From Apoda limacodes (Eukaryota > Arthropoda > Insecta > Lepidoptera > Limacodidae): 64,000 nucleotides of DNA. The stretch is taken from NCBI GenBank assembly GCA_946406115.1, contig OX291555.1, positions 14,588,001-14,652,000 of the forward strand, given 5' to 3'. How positions within the stretch are numbered: the first letter of the stretch is position 1; each line of letters opens with the position of its first letter. Below the pieces are notes generated by a model, which was not told where the DNA came from, ran no database searches, and saw nothing but the letters and a program-made list of their open reading frames with translations. Shown in pieces: positions 1 to 12,004 of this stretch. The position numbers and the translations under genes are program-made.

Positions 1-144
1 GATTCTAACACATGGAAACGTCATTTTTTTTTCAATTTGGCGAGAAAAAAATCTTTCTTGGTCGTGATTGACGCTTTTCAATCGCGAGATGAAATTCTGT
101 TATTCATTTTTACTGTGTAACACTTAAAGTGAAAAATCCAGTTT

Positions 145-347
145 TAACGCTTGAGTTGTGGAATGAGCTACCTGCCAAGGTTTTCTAGAAGGACTACAGT
201 ATGGGGTTCTTTAAGAATTAGATTTCTGAAGGGTCGGCAACGCGCGAGTGATACCCCTGGTGTTGCAAGCGTCCATAGGCTACGGTAACCGCATACCATC
301 AGGCGGACCGTAAGCTTGTTTTCCACCATAGTGGTATTAAAAAAAAA
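145..347 (+). mobile_element. 5'-truncated LINE 3' end
   Basis: The stretch matches the last coding part and 3' UTR of the non-LTR retrotransposon at 11,517-14,477: both carry TTGTGGAATGAGCT, CTGCCAAGGTTTTCT, the GGGTCGGCAACGCGCGAGTG block and GCAAGCGTCCATAGGC. It continues past the point where the 14.4-kb copy loses homology (CCGCATACCATCAGGCGG, then TTCCACCATAGTGGTA) and ends in a nine-A run, so it shows the family 3' UTR better than the longer copy does. The 5' break near 145 is what incomplete target-primed reverse transcription gives. It holds an in-frame TAG and short indels and cannot code. Confidence 0.8.
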
Positions 348-549
348 CCTTCCTTATACATCCAGCTACTACTACTATTTTGTGGTTGTCTCATCGGTCC
401 AACGAGCTATAGGTCAATCAGTCCATTGAACGCGTCGTTCTACGCTTCTGGTATGACTCAATATCCACCATAGTCCCCTTCCCCACTACTACTTCAGCGC
501 ATTGGACCAGCGGGACCTAAGCCTTCTTTTAGAAGGAGAGGCGTAAATT
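348..549. other. non-repeated spacer before tandem array
   Basis: About 200 bases with no match seen elsewhere in the window. There is no convincing open frame, RNA gene or inverted repeat. Confidence 0.5.
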
Positions 550-3138
550 TTCTTCCTCTCAGTCAAAATTAAGATTTACCTCCTTCGATGCAGTTTTTTG
601 CATGCAATGCAAATTTAACCGCACAATTTTACTGACTTTTGTTGTTTTCGAATGCAAGAGTGCTATTCGCGTACAGAACTCTCGGGGTGCTGATCAGAAC
701 TCTGACAGAACTGCCTCTAGATGCGATACTCCCACTTTTATCACTACATGCAGTTTTAGCGAATAGTGCAACGTTGTTTTTGCAAATGTATCTGGTATTT
801 TGGTTTCTCTGGAGTAAAGAATCGCAATAAGATGCAGAACTCTCGGGGTGCTGATCAGAACTCTGAAAAAACCTCTCTTCCTCTCAGTCAAAACTAAGAT
901 TTACCTCCTTCGATGCAGTTTTTTGCATGCAATGCAAATTTAACCGCACAATTTTACTGACTTTTGTTGTTTTCGAATGCAAGAGTGCTATTCGCGTACA
1001 GAACTCTCAGGGTGCTGATCAGAACTCTGACAGAACTGCCTCTAGATGCGATACTCCCACTTTTATTACTACATGCAGTTTTAGCGAATAGTGAAACGTT
1101 GTTTTTGCAAATGTATCTGGTATTTTGGTTTCTCTGGAGTAAAGAATCGCAATAAGATGCAGAACTCTCGGGGTGCTGATCAGAACTCTGAAAAAACCTC
1201 TCTTCCTCTCAGTCAAAACTAAGATTTACCTCCTTCGATGCAGGTTTTTGCATGCAATGCAAATTTAACCGCACAATTTTACTGACTTTTGTTGTTTTCG
1301 AATGCAAGAGTGCTATTCGCGTACAGAACTCTCGGGGTGCTGATCAGAACTCTGACAGAACTGCCTTTAGATGCGATACTACCACTTTTATCACTACTTG
1401 CAGTTTTAGCGAATAGTGCAACGTTGTTTTTGCAAATATATCTGGTATTTTGGTTTCTCTGGAGTAAAGAATCGCAATAAGATGCAGAACTCTCGGGGTG
1501 ATGATCAGAACTCTGAAAAAACCTCTCTTCCTCTCAGTCAAAACTAAGATTTACTTCCTTCGATGCAGTTTTTTGCATGCAATGCAAATTTAACCGCACA
1601 ATTTTACTGACTTTTGTTGTTTTCGAATGCAAGAGTGCTATTCGCGTACAGAACTCTCGGGGTGCTGATCAGAACTCTGACAGAACTGCCTCTAGATGCG
1701 ATACTACCACTTTTATCACTACTTGCAGTTTTAGCGAATAGTGCAACGTTGTTTTTGCAAATATATCTGGTATTTTGGTTTATCTGGAGTAAAGAATCGC
1801 TATAAGATGCAGAACTCTCGGGGTGATGATCAGAACTCTGAAAAAACCTCTCTTCCTCTCAGTCAAAACTAAGATTTACCTCCTTCGATGCAGTTTTTTG
1901 CATGCAATGCAAATTTAACCGCACAATTTTACTGACTTTTGTTGTTTTCGAATGCAAGAGTGCCATTTGCTTGCAGAACTCTCGGGGTGCTGATCAGAAC
2001 TCTGACAGAACTGCCTCTAGATGCGATACTCCCACTTTTATCACTACATGCAGTTTTCGCGAATAGTGCAACGTTGTTTTTGCAAATATATCTGGTATTT
2101 TGGTTTCTCTGGAGTAAAGAATCGCAATAAGATGCAGAACTCTCGGGGTGATGATCAGAACTCTGAAAAAACCTCTCTTCCTCTCAGTCAAAACTAAGAT
2201 TTACCTCCTTCGATGCAGTTTTTTGCATGCAATGCAAATTTAACCGCACAATTTTACTGACTTTTTTGTTTTCGAATGCAAGAATGCCATTTGCTTGCAG
2301 AACTCTCGGGGTGCTGATCAGAACTCTGACAGAACTGCCTCTAGATGCGATACTCCCACTTTTATCACTACATGCAGTTTTCGCGAATAGTGCAACGTTG
2401 TTTTTGCAAATATATCTGGTATTTTGGTTTCTCTGGTGTAAAGAACCGCAATAAGATGCAGAACTCTCGGGGTGCTGATCAGAACTCTGAAAAAAAATTT
2501 TTTTCCTCTCAGTCAAAACTAAGATTTATCACCTTGGAAGCAGTTTTTTTTGCATTCTGCAAATTTAACCGAACAATTCTTCTGTTTTTTGTTGTTTTCA
2601 AATTCAGGAGTGCCATTCGCGTGCAGAACTCTCGGGGTGCTGATCAGAACTCTGACAGAACTGTCTCTAGATGCGATGCTCCAACTTTTATCACTACATG
2701 CAGTTTTCGTGAATAGTGCAACGTTGTTTTTGCAAATATATCTGGTATTTGGGTTTCTTTTGTGTAAAGAACTGCAATAAGATGCAGAACTCTCGGGGTG
2801 CTGATCAGAACTCTGAAAAAAACTTTCTTCCTCTCAGTCAAAACTAAGATTTATCACCTTGGAAGCAGTTTTTTTTGCATTCTGCAAAATTAACCGAACA
2901 ATTCTTCTGTTTTTTGTTGTTTTCGAATTCAAGAGTGCCATTCGCGTGCAGAACTCTCGGGGTGCTGATCAGAACTCTGACAGAACTGCCTCTAGATGCG
3001 ATACTCCCACTTTTATCACTACATGCAGTTTTCGCGAATAGTGCAACGTTGTTTTTGCAAATATATCTGGTATTTTGGTTTCTCTGGTGTAAAGAACCGC
3101 AATAAGATGCAGAACTCTCGTTGTGCTGATCAGAACTT
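550..3138. repeat. Tandem array, eight 325-bp units
   Basis: Eight head-to-tail units with a period of 325 bp (324 and 326 in the sixth and seventh intervals). Units 1-5 are almost identical. Units 7 and 8 form a second subtype in the part before each open frame (CACCTTGGAAGCAG in place of CTCCTTCGATGCAG, and ACCGAACAATTCTTCTG in place of ACCGCACAATTTTACTG), with unit 6 intermediate. Each unit contains the motif AACTCTCGGGGTGCTGATCA followed by GAACTCTGA twice, about 163 bp apart, centred on the palindrome CTGATCAG. The same 63-codon frame (+) recurs in every unit and a 65-codon frame (-) in most, but 325 is not a multiple of three and these follow from the repetition. It looks like a short satellite or the internal repeats of a mobile element. 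Confidence 0.95.
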
Positions 3139-3400
3139 TAGTTTTGTTATGATTATTTCAAGATATCTATAATTTAAGAAATTTATGTAACCGTGAAATT
3201 GGCAAATGGTGATTTTTAATAATATTATTTATTTCTCTTACTATTCGCTCACGTAACATACCTTTCAACATTTGTACCGAGTGTCTTTTCATATTGATGT
3301 CGATTTTAACCAATTAGACCGGTTATATTAGCTCGTGTGTGGATTGGGTCGTTTAAAAATGTTATTTTTCGAAAAAAAATCATATCTTTTGAATTTTTGC
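3139..3400. other. AT-rich spacer
   Basis: AT-rich DNA between the array and the inverted-repeat module. No gene or repeat recognised. Confidence 0.5.
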
Positions 3401-3655
3401 AGAACTATTCGTGAAATGCTTCAAGAACTCTAGAACTATTGTAGGACGACCTAAAAAAAAATACAGAACTATTTTTTGAAGAAAAAGGGGTGCGGCATGA
3501 AGTTAGCACCCCATTTTTTTTTTTTTAAATTCTGTCCCCCCAAGGGCAGAACTATCATTGCACCCTGTCGGGAACTCTAGAACTATTGTAAAAGGACCCA
3601 GAACTCACCCTAAATTCGGGGGTGCTGCGAATTGGGGTGCTAACTTCACAGACAT
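3401..3655. repeat. Interspersed module with 15-bp inverted arms
   Basis: Contains GAAGTTAGCACCCCA at 3,499-3,513 and its perfect reverse complement at 3,633-3,647. The phrase GAACTCTAGAACTATTGTA occurs twice, near 3,425 and 3,580. The right 127 bp (about 3,528-3,655) recurs almost unchanged in reverse orientation at 54,688-54,815, so this is a dispersed element. The words AGAACTCT and GGGTGCT are shared with the neighbouring 325-bp repeats, suggesting array and module belong to one element family. No open frame. Class unknown. Confidence 0.7.
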
Positions 3656-3742
3656 GATTTAGACGAATAATTACCCTATATAATTTAAAAACAGTAGATG
3701 TTATTTTTCAATGTTAACGTTTTTGTGCAGAAACTTTCCATA

Positions 3743-3915
3743 TAGTCGGCTTCGTCGTTCAGTGGGTAATGACCTGACTGCTGAATCGAGTGGCGTGGGT
3801 TCAATTCCCGCACAAGACAATAATTTATTATTTGTGTTTGTCTTGAGACTGTGTCTTATCTATGTATGATATGTATGTATTTACAACAAAATATATATAT
3901 AGTTGTTATCCATAC
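3743..3915 (+). mobile_element. tRNA-derived SINE, copy 1
   Basis: The head resembles a tRNA gene: an A-box-like region (GTTCAGTGGGTAATGACC) followed about 35 bp later by a B-box-like GGGTTCAATTCCCGC, the two halves of an internal RNA polymerase III promoter. The body TTTGTGTTTGTCTTGAG and ATGTATGATATGTATGTATT is shared with the copy at 38,104. The end is AT-repetitive. It does not fold as a full tRNA (no matching acceptor arms seen), so it is a SINE and not a tRNA gene. Confidence 0.8.
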
Positions 3916-3934
3916 ATTTCTGCATATTTCTCAT

Positions 3935-4010
3935 AACACACGTTTGTTTGTACGTAAGTAAACACACGTTTGTTTGTACGTAAGTAAAGAAATGTTTGTT
4001 CGTACGTAAG
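3935..4010. repeat. 26-bp minisatellite, about 3 units
   Basis: Two identical 26-bp units (3,935-3,960 and 3,961-3,986) based on CACGTTTGTTTGTACGTAAG, then a diverged 24-bp third unit. Confidence 0.9.
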
Positions 4011-6516
4011 ATCTCTTGGTTACAACATTTTTCTTACCTTACGTAGGTACGTATATTTCCTATTCTGCGTTTCTTTTCCTTCCACGCGTACATATGTAGA
4101 CAACTACACATCCCAACCAGCGTTATCAAAATCAATATTAAGAACTTAAAATTTCTTAAAAGACTTAAAAGGGTGTAAAAAAAAAAGTTTAAAACTGTAT
4201 AAAATCTTTATTAAGGACTTATAACAGAATATTATAACTCCACCATTAAGTATTTTGTAACACTTCAAGTTGATTTTATTATTAAAGCATTAAATAGGCT
4301 GTATTTTGCGTGTGATCGCGTACGTATTAATGCTCTAAGTGTTATTATAGTATCACTTAATATTTGTTTCTGTACAATGGCATATGTAAACACCGTTATT
4401 ATACAGCCCCACTAACGCAAAAAGCTGAACAATTTGGGCCCTTTTTGCACTTATATAGTCTGTTTAAGCGCTTATACAGCCTTTATAGAACTTAAATATA
4501 GAGCTTCTGGAATAAAAACGAACCTTACTACAGTTTATATACAGCTTGTTCTGATACTTAGGACAAACATTTCGAGAAAAAGTTCCTATTTTCCAAAGCT
4601 CTCTTTGTAACCTTGATAAAAGAAATCCTCAGCTAAAGACGTCTAAATCTTATCCCAGACAGACATGTATCCGTTAAGATATATTAGATAAGGGGCAGAT
4701 AAAAAAAGATTTGACTGGAATTAATACTTTCTTCATTTACGTAAGTACATAAATGTGTATAAAGCAAATTAAGTGAATTTCGGAGATTTTGGGAAAAATT
4801 ATTTTGTATAGTATAAAATAATTTAAAAAGGTAAAATGCTATTATACAGTGATATAAATTTAAATAGGAAAGCGCTTAAATCAGCATAAAAGATTCTTCT
4901 TTTGATAACGCCAGTTTAGCTACTGGTTTTTCTCGTTTGGCTAGCTTTGAACATTTTAAACGAAATTATTGGTTTTGCAAAACCAGCGTCTGAAAAAGTT
5001 AATTTTATTTTTAAATTATCAAGTGACGAAAATCTTAATAGAGGATTTTGCTATATTAACCGTAAATTAAAAAGAAACAACATACTGTATTAAAAATGAC
5101 ACACACATCAATGATATGTGTTAGGCAGTTGACAGATACACCACAACCCTACTTCCAAAAGTTTAATTTTTCGGTGGCAGAAGTGACAAAAATTACAGAA
5201 ATTATAGTAAATGGATGTTTGACAGTTTGTTACGAATAATACATAAATTTTGGTGTTTTGACACCACTTAAGCTAATGGATGACAGGTGACAAAATACTT
5301 ATCTACTGAACTGAAAAAACTGAACTGAATGCACCCTAAAAAAAAACTTTCTTAGAGTGCCGAACGAGAAATTAACCACAAAAAGCAACTTGTGTCTTTC
5401 TATTCTGTCTATGTTCCTGATATCATCGTCACCTATCCACACTTTTCTGACGTATAGTGAATGAGGGCAAAGGCGACAATGGCGAATTATAAAGCAGAAT
5501 AAAACAATTTTAATTTATTTTAACGTTTCTAACGCACAATTCTACATTTTGGCATCCTCACGTCGAGTTGTCGACAAGCGTTTAGAAATTCGCTTTCTTC
5601 GAAGAGAAAATTAGAAATATATAATATTCACTGATTTATTATAGCCAGGAAGTTCTAGTAAAAATGGTCCACGTGGAATTCGGCTATAGTTTTTCTGCAG
5701 GATTTTATTTTAATTTTCCAGGATGAAGTCATTCTTCGTCTATTCATGTGCTGAATTTTAGCTGAATAGAATGCTCCGTTGTGACCTGAAGGAAAAAACT
5801 AACGAATTCACTTTCGCATTTATAACATTGGTGTGGATTAAAAAAAAAATGTTGCGTTTTTATTACAACTTACAGGTTTTCTCTTATCCAAGCTTTGAAG
5901 CTCGATTGTAGGCTGACAAATTTAATTAATTTTTTTTATGTGTAACTTTATGAGCTTTACTCGTGCGTGAGGGACATGGCGTGAGTGACAGGCATAGGTA
6001 ATTATCACGAGGTTAATGACTGCATCGTCGACAATTTTAGATTCAACAAAGAATTCAGAAAATTATCTCTATAAAAGCTCGAAGTGCCATAAACGTGAAT
6101 ACCAAAATTTTATGATATAAGTTTGTGCTACTTGGATAGGAGGCATCTGTATTTCACTTACCCACACTAATATTATAGAGGTGAAAATTGTTTGTGTGAG
6201 TTTGTTTTATGATACCCGCGTACCAAAAATCTGATTTATACTTTTTTAAATAGTGCAGGCATAATTTAATAACTAATGATTTTGTTGACCTACACTAACT
6301 GATTTGGATGAATTGTTGAAAATTTAAGAACTATTAAACGGCGATATTCGCATCAAAAATCGATAAATATTTTCGTTTCTGTCATAACAAACAAACAAAC
6401 ACAAACATAATTGTGGTCATTAATCATAGGTTAAGTCACAGACTTCTTTCTAAATATGAGATGATCGAGATTCTAATCGTTTTTATGGTTCCAGATTTTT
6501 TTTTAAATATTTCTAA
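4011..6516. other. AT-rich noncoding DNA with diffuse repeats
   Basis: No gene recognised. The part 5,118-5,305 (GGCAGTTGACAGATACACC, later GGCAGAAGTGACAAAAATTAC and GGATGACAGGTGACAAAATA) is recognisably related to 20,045-20,170, so an old dispersed repeat lies here. The rest is unassigned. Confidence 0.5.
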
Positions 6517-6690
6517 CTAGCCGACCTGGCGGACGTTGTTCTGCCCTTTCCGTTACTTGTAGGCTGTAGCGTCATCCCCCATCGCATCGCTCGCCCACGC
6601 TGTTTTACTTTTTGTTCGGCTCCTAAGGGTCGTAGCGTAATGTTAAATAGCCAATAATCTTCTTTAATAATTGGGCTATCAAATGCAAAG
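6517..6690 (+). mobile_element. LINE/RTE-like 3' fragment
   Basis: A locally GC-rich block starting CTAGCCGACCTGGCGGACG and running through GCATCGCTCGCCCACG in otherwise AT-rich DNA. I recognise the opening as the start of a common lepidopteran LINE 3' fragment. No intact frame. The family assignment is from memory and could be off. Confidence 0.5.
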
Positions 6691-7980
6691 ACAAAAAAAC
6701 AACCAAACTCTAGCTTATTAGTATAGATATACAGAAACACCTGTTCCAGTTTTAGAAAGTAAGTAGGTATATGTAGAAGATACACAGAGATTAGATTACG
6801 AACAACATTACCATATTACCTCCATTAATAAAGCACTTAACCTAAGAACTGTAAGAATTATACTAAATTTCAATTTAAATATTTGTAATGAAATAGGTAT
6901 GTAAAAAATGGAGGCATTTTTTGGGGTTTAAGCTACTTTCAAAAACATCGAAATTTAAATAACAACTGCGTTTTGATGACGACATTATGGGCTCGCATAG
7001 GCTTTTAAATAGTTCTGTTTATCGACCAAATGTAAACAAACAATATGGCCGTTCACTTTTTGACAGCGCATTCACTACTCTACTTACCGATCATGTGCAG
7101 TCAATGCGTTTACTGGAAGTTACATCATTAGTTCATTACGCATACATTTTTAATAACAGAACGATCTAATGGGCGCAAAGAGTGCGTATAATGCTTGTCA
7201 AAACAACGCCCCTAAAATAAAGTGTTCGTAAAATCGTTGTGAAACGTCAATTTATATTGTTGCAGAATAATTGCTACTCCAATTACCACTCAACTTTGAA
7301 GAAAACTGACTCGGAATTGAGAGTAACAAAGTATTTCGGCGGATGTTTTGATAGATTTCGCCAATTTAAACATTAGCTAGCCGCATTAGTTACGGCTACA
7401 GTCCTAGCGTGCGACCGCGGACTAGTGTAAACGACACGTCAAGATTGTGTATTCTCGAAACAAGCGACGCATTTGACACTCTGCGGTCGATTTAAAGGCG
7501 CAAATAAAACTTGAATTTAGATTAAGAGCATCACACACGCACAACCGTTGGTTTCGTTTCTATTTTGACAAATACTGACTTAAAACTAACCTTTTAGTAT
7601 AGACGCAGTGTTGAAAAACGAGCCTGGCATAGCTTTCTTCACCTCCGTGATGACGCCAACATATTTTCGTCACGATGCCAATGAATTTGTCAAAAAAAGT
7701 TGAGCGTGACAAAGTTTGTTTATATGAATGTTGTTACGAATTCTTATCGTCACGTTAGTTTTTTCCTTTTGTTAAATATTTGGCTCGAATGGATAATTGT
7801 AATCGATAATTAAAATCAGATTTAAGTCAGCTTACATTTGGAATAGTCAGGTAATCCGCATTCAATGACCTTTTCATAAGGAAGATATCGATATACCATT
7901 CGATAATCAAATCAATTAGTGTCTAACCGTAGTTTAGTTCTCACATTGTTGAATTTGTATAATTTTACATTTACATCTAA
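6691..7980. other. AT-rich noncoding DNA
   Basis: No exon with convincing splice sites, no RNA gene and no inverted-repeat element was found. Around 7,380-7,500 the GC content rises (CGTGCGACCGCGGACTAG) without an accompanying long frame. Confidence 0.45.
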
Positions 7981-7984
7981 AATG

Positions 7985-8745
7985 AATCTATACATATAAA
8001 ATGCTTTGTCCTGAATGACTGATGGATCAACGCACAGCCCAAACCCCTGATCGTAGAGACCTGAAACTTGGTGGGTGTGGATCAACGCACAGCCCAAACC
8101 CCTGATCGTAGAGACCTGAAACTTGGTGGGTGTGTTCTTTGTATGACGTAGGCATCCGATAAGAAAAGATTTTCCGAAAATCTACCCCTAAGAGGATGAA
8201 AAAGGGGGGCAAAGTTTGTATGGGACAACGTGATTCCTTGGTCCAATCTACTTCAAATTTTGCATAAACCTTTTTTAACAGAATTGTTTGAAGACGTGTT
8301 TCGTATTTTATTGAAATTCATCCCCTAACGGGGTTAAAAAGGGGTAGAAAGTTATTTTGGCGGTGATTTACTTCGAAGTTAATATCAATACTCCTTAGTG
8401 CTTTTGATTAAAATTAAATTTTATTTTGACATGGTTGAAATTTTATATCGGTGTTTCGATGGTTTCCTGGATGATTCAAAAATACAATTGGACCCGGTAG
8501 GTGGGGAGCTGTTGTCGGAATGTCAACTACTAAACGGCTCGACCGATTGGGTTGAAATTTTGTATGTGTATTTCCATGGTTTTTCAGACACGAATGTATT
8601 ATGCCTACCTAATCTACCTACACTAATATGATATAGAGAAAAGATTTGATTGTTTGTTTGTTTTCTATTATTGAGGAGTTGCCGTATGAATCCTACGCCG
8701 ATAACCAAATTTAGGGCGGGCGAAGCCGCTGGCAGAAGCTAGTGT
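7985..8745 (+). mobile_element. RTE-type LINE 3' end with internal 55-bp duplication
   Basis: Ends with CCTACGCCGATAACC, TTAGGGCGGGCGAAGCCGCT and GGCAGAAGCTAGT, the tail also seen at 41,460, 51,955 and 52,275. The body has the usual phrases for these fragments (GAGACCTGAAACTTGGTGGG). A 55-bp stretch is duplicated exactly in tandem at 8,025-8,079 and 8,080-8,134. No reverse transcriptase motif survives. Confidence 0.65.
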
Positions 8746-10295
8746 TAATATATTTATTTGTTTAAAATATCTAATAACTATCGTGATAATTATCAGTAGG
8801 CATATTATATCATGATAATTTCGGACTCTTAAACATCACAAGATATTGTGACCATTGAATATATGCAACAACTTGTAATCAGTGACGGGGAATCAACATC
8901 TTGTTTCTCTGTAGGTGCAGAAGTGACTTTTGCAATTGAGAAAGAATATTTTTTTAATTTATATTTAACATTGAACAGTAAATGACGTTTGCTTTGATCT
9001 TAAACACCTAAAACACACGGGTAATTATTAAAGATCAAAGTAATGTTTCTAAACTCAGACCCGAATTTAGATTAAGCACCTACATTCGAAACGCGACGGT
9101 ATTTCGGTCATTAACATCGGTTCATTAGCAGCGGCGCGACCCTAACGTCACAATCTGTCCAGGGAGTCGAGTGACTCTGACGTAAGATGTACAATTTTTG
9201 ATACGGTTTACATTGGGTATATAAACACGCTCTCCGTTGTAGCGAACTAACGACAGGTTCATAATGGTGTACGTCATGTGCGCGTGCGCTATATGATGTC
9301 AGGAATAACGTCACAGACTATTGCATACAATGATCACGTACTTGTGTACAGTGAAAGAATTCTTTTGATTTGACTATACAATAATAAATAAATAATTGCT
9401 ACAAAAGTCCGTGATCTCGGACAATTAGATTTTTTTTTGAAGACCGGAGCAAAACTTAATTGTAAATAATAATTAATATACTTTTTAGTCTACAAGCGTT
9501 GCATATAAATATTTTTATCATCTGCGAGGTATGCCACACACGGGACATATGCGACGTATGTGACAAGTAAATGAAAACCGAAAATTCAGTTATCCAGGGT
9601 CGTCTTAGCTTAGGGGAAAGGGGAAATTTATGATTTACGACAAATTTATTACAAAAATAATAAAAACGACTTCAAATGCGTAAGTTTGTTAGTACTTGTT
9701 ATGCCTTTATGTAAAAACAACTGGACCGATTTAGTTGAAATTTAGAATGGAGATAGTTTATTCTTTGAATGGGCATAAAGTTTACATAATAATACCCGTA
9801 AATATAACCTAATCCCTATAGCTACAGCTTGCTTAACTTTCTTACTACAATCAATGTTTCAATTATGTCGTTAAATATTACATTTTTACGTTTGTGGTAA
9901 TCAAAAACATTAAACCAAGTATTAGTTGTTAACCCTAACAAAATAGTTGATTAATTTATTAGCACCCCGGCGCTGAATATAAAACATAGGGCCCTACATT
10001 TGCCAGTCTTCGTATGAATTGCAGCTAATTTTTTTTATACAGAATGATGAAAAAAAAGGAGTGTAAAATTGTAAATTATGGACAGCTAAGGGGAGGGGGG
10101 GGAGGCATTGTCTGGGAGGGGTGATAATAAAATAATTCATATAAATTTTTCTCGGAGATCTTTGTTATGAACACACATTTTTGTAAATTTCTTGCCAATC
10201 AAAACCCTAGTATGTATATTAATTCAAAGTAACTTATAACCTTACCTACAAAGAAGGGAAATAATCCACGAACAGTCAATCTGAACAAAAATACT
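8746..10295. other. AT-rich noncoding DNA
   Basis: No gene recognised apart from the candidate promoter at 9,130-9,260. Between 9,600 and 10,250 the sequence is low-complexity and AT-rich. Confidence 0.45.
9130..9260 (+). promoter_or_regulatory. Candidate TATA-type core promoter
   Basis: TATATAAA at 9,218-9,225 follows a GC-richer stretch with CRE-like sites (CTAACGTCAC near 9,142 and CTGACGTAAG near 9,177). Downstream, GGTTCATAATGG offers an ATG but that frame closes after about ten codons. A TATA box of this quality is common by chance in AT-rich DNA. Only the combination with CRE-like sites makes it worth listing. Confidence 0.25.
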
Positions 10296-10517
10296 AATAG
10301 AAAATCCGCTCCGCGCCGTGATCGGCTCATACCGGTCGGCTCTCGCCGTCCCTTCGCAGCGGACGCAACCGAAAAAATTGGTTTATTGGTAAAAATATTA
10401 ATTGTAATTTAAAAAAAATATATTTTTGCTATGCATAAAGATACATTTATTCTGTTTATCCCAAAATTAAAAAAAAAATAAAAGTCCACCCGAGCGAAGT
10501 CGGGACGGGCCGCTAGT
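10296..10517 (+). mobile_element. RTE-like LINE tail
   Basis: GC-rich opening (CCGCTCCGCGCCGTGATCGG) and an ending CCCGAGCGAAGTCGGGACGG, CCGCTAGTTG, typical of lepidopteran RTE-like 3' ends. No coding capacity. Confidence 0.5.
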
Positions 10518-11516
10518 TGATTTATATGGAAAACGATATTGGCAGATAAGCGGCGCCGCTGCGGTGTAATGTATATTTTTGATAGTGTCTGCCTCGTATG
10601 TTACAACGTTTAAGACCGTGAATTGACTTCAAAATATAATTAATCTTTAACGTTGTTACTTATGTTTTGGTTTATTCTGCAACATGTTTACAGTGAATGT
10701 AATAAGAAAACGCCATGAATCTCCAACTTAAGCAATGAGAACGTTGTTATAAGCTCAAATTAAACCGCAGCCTTGTTTTACACGCCCGCACCTGCCACGT
10801 GATAGACAGAAACCCATGTCGTAAATCTTGTTCGAAAAGCAAATGTCCAACTGGTTTTGTCATATTGAAATTTAATATTGAAAATAGAAATAAAAATACC
10901 AGCTTTTTAATATAAAATGATAAACAATCATTTATGATAAAATCTTTTTCTACTTATCATTCTTTTTCTTGCGGTTCTGTAATCAAACTCCAACATCGTC
11001 ATGTCCGTCTGTATGTTACCTATTTAGTTCAGAGAGCAAAAGAGATAGCGATCTAAAATATAGTAAACGTACGAATAACTAAGAATGTCCATTACTAGAT
11101 ATATTTTAAGCAATTTCAAGAGAATTAATGTCATGAACAAGGAAGAGCGAAACATTGCTACGTAAAAGAAGGTGTAGTGACAATTATTGTAAAAGGTATT
11201 TCTATGTGATTTGGGCATACTGAGATTACGACGATGAGAAAGAAGATGCACGAAACAAAATGAGTAAGGGTCGATAAAGAAAGAACTTGTTAAATGTGTA
11301 TCCATAAAATTGAGTCCGTCTTTAGGATAGGCAGGATCAAGAATACCGAGGATGAAGGAGGAGGAGGAGGAAGGAGAAGGGGATCAGGGGCCCTTCCGCC
11401 CGCCGTGCCAGCAACCGTATCATCTGTGTTGAGCTTCGGCAGTTTTAGTACCGCACCTTTTTTGTCTTCTAAGCTGTCTGTGCAGTGATTCCTCATCCCT
11501 TCTAGTAGTAGAGTCT
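10518..11516. other. Noncoding DNA upstream of the large LINE
   Basis: AT-rich to about 11,290. From 11,290 to 11,490 there is a purine-rich stretch (GGAGGAGGAGGAGGAAGGAG near 11,357) and an open frame ending in Ser/Ala/Pro-rich sequence. This could be the remains of the retrotransposon ORF1 or 5' UTR, but no zinc knuckle or other ORF1 motif is visible. Confidence 0.4.
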
Positions 11517-12004
11517 AAGTAACTTTATATAAAATTGCCAGAAATAGAAAAAGGAAAAGAGTTTTTACAGCGGCTACTCCATCCACATACAATGTGGATT
11601 TTTGCAATATCAGGGGTATTCACACAAATCTTAATGCAGTCCACCATCACCTCGAGACTGCGCAGCCGACCATCCTCTTTCTAACGGAGACGCAGATATC
11701 CTGCCCGGCCGACACATCATACCTTCACTATCCCGGCTACAAACTCGAGCACAATTTTTTGAGTCGTGCCGGTGTTTGTATGTTCGTCCGGGAGAATATC
11801 TGCTGTCGCCGACTTCATGGCCTTGAAGACAGGGACCTGTCGATATTGTGGGTGCGCGTAGATCTCGGCGGCCACACTTGTATCTATGCGTGCCTATACA
11901 GGTCTCATAGCGGTGACACGGACGTAACTCGACTCTTCACGCACCTGAGTTTGACGACTGACAAAGTTCTAGAGCAATATCCCACAGCAGAACAAGTTAT
12001 TTGA
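11517..12004 (+). pseudogene. LINE ORF2: endonuclease domain, N-terminal part
   Basis: Apurinic-type endonuclease (EEP fold), which nicks the target DNA to prime reverse transcription. The frame runs from after a TAA at about 11,514. No good ATG is seen near the domain start. Visible motifs: NIRGIHTNL near the start, ILFLTETQI with the catalytic glutamate, and a middle block YACLYRSHSGD. The frame closes at the TGA at 12,002-12,004 exactly where the next motif should continue, so this stop results from a frameshift. Confidence 0.85.

Noticed and set aside
639..3105. Repeated 63-codon (+) and 65-codon (-) open frames, one per 325-bp unit
   Set aside because: They recur because the units are repeated. 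The period is not a multiple of three, no start context is conserved and the composition is not protein-like.
550..3138. CRISPR-like reading of the tandem array
   Set aside because: Units are 325 bp with no unique spacers, and the sequence context is eukaryotic.
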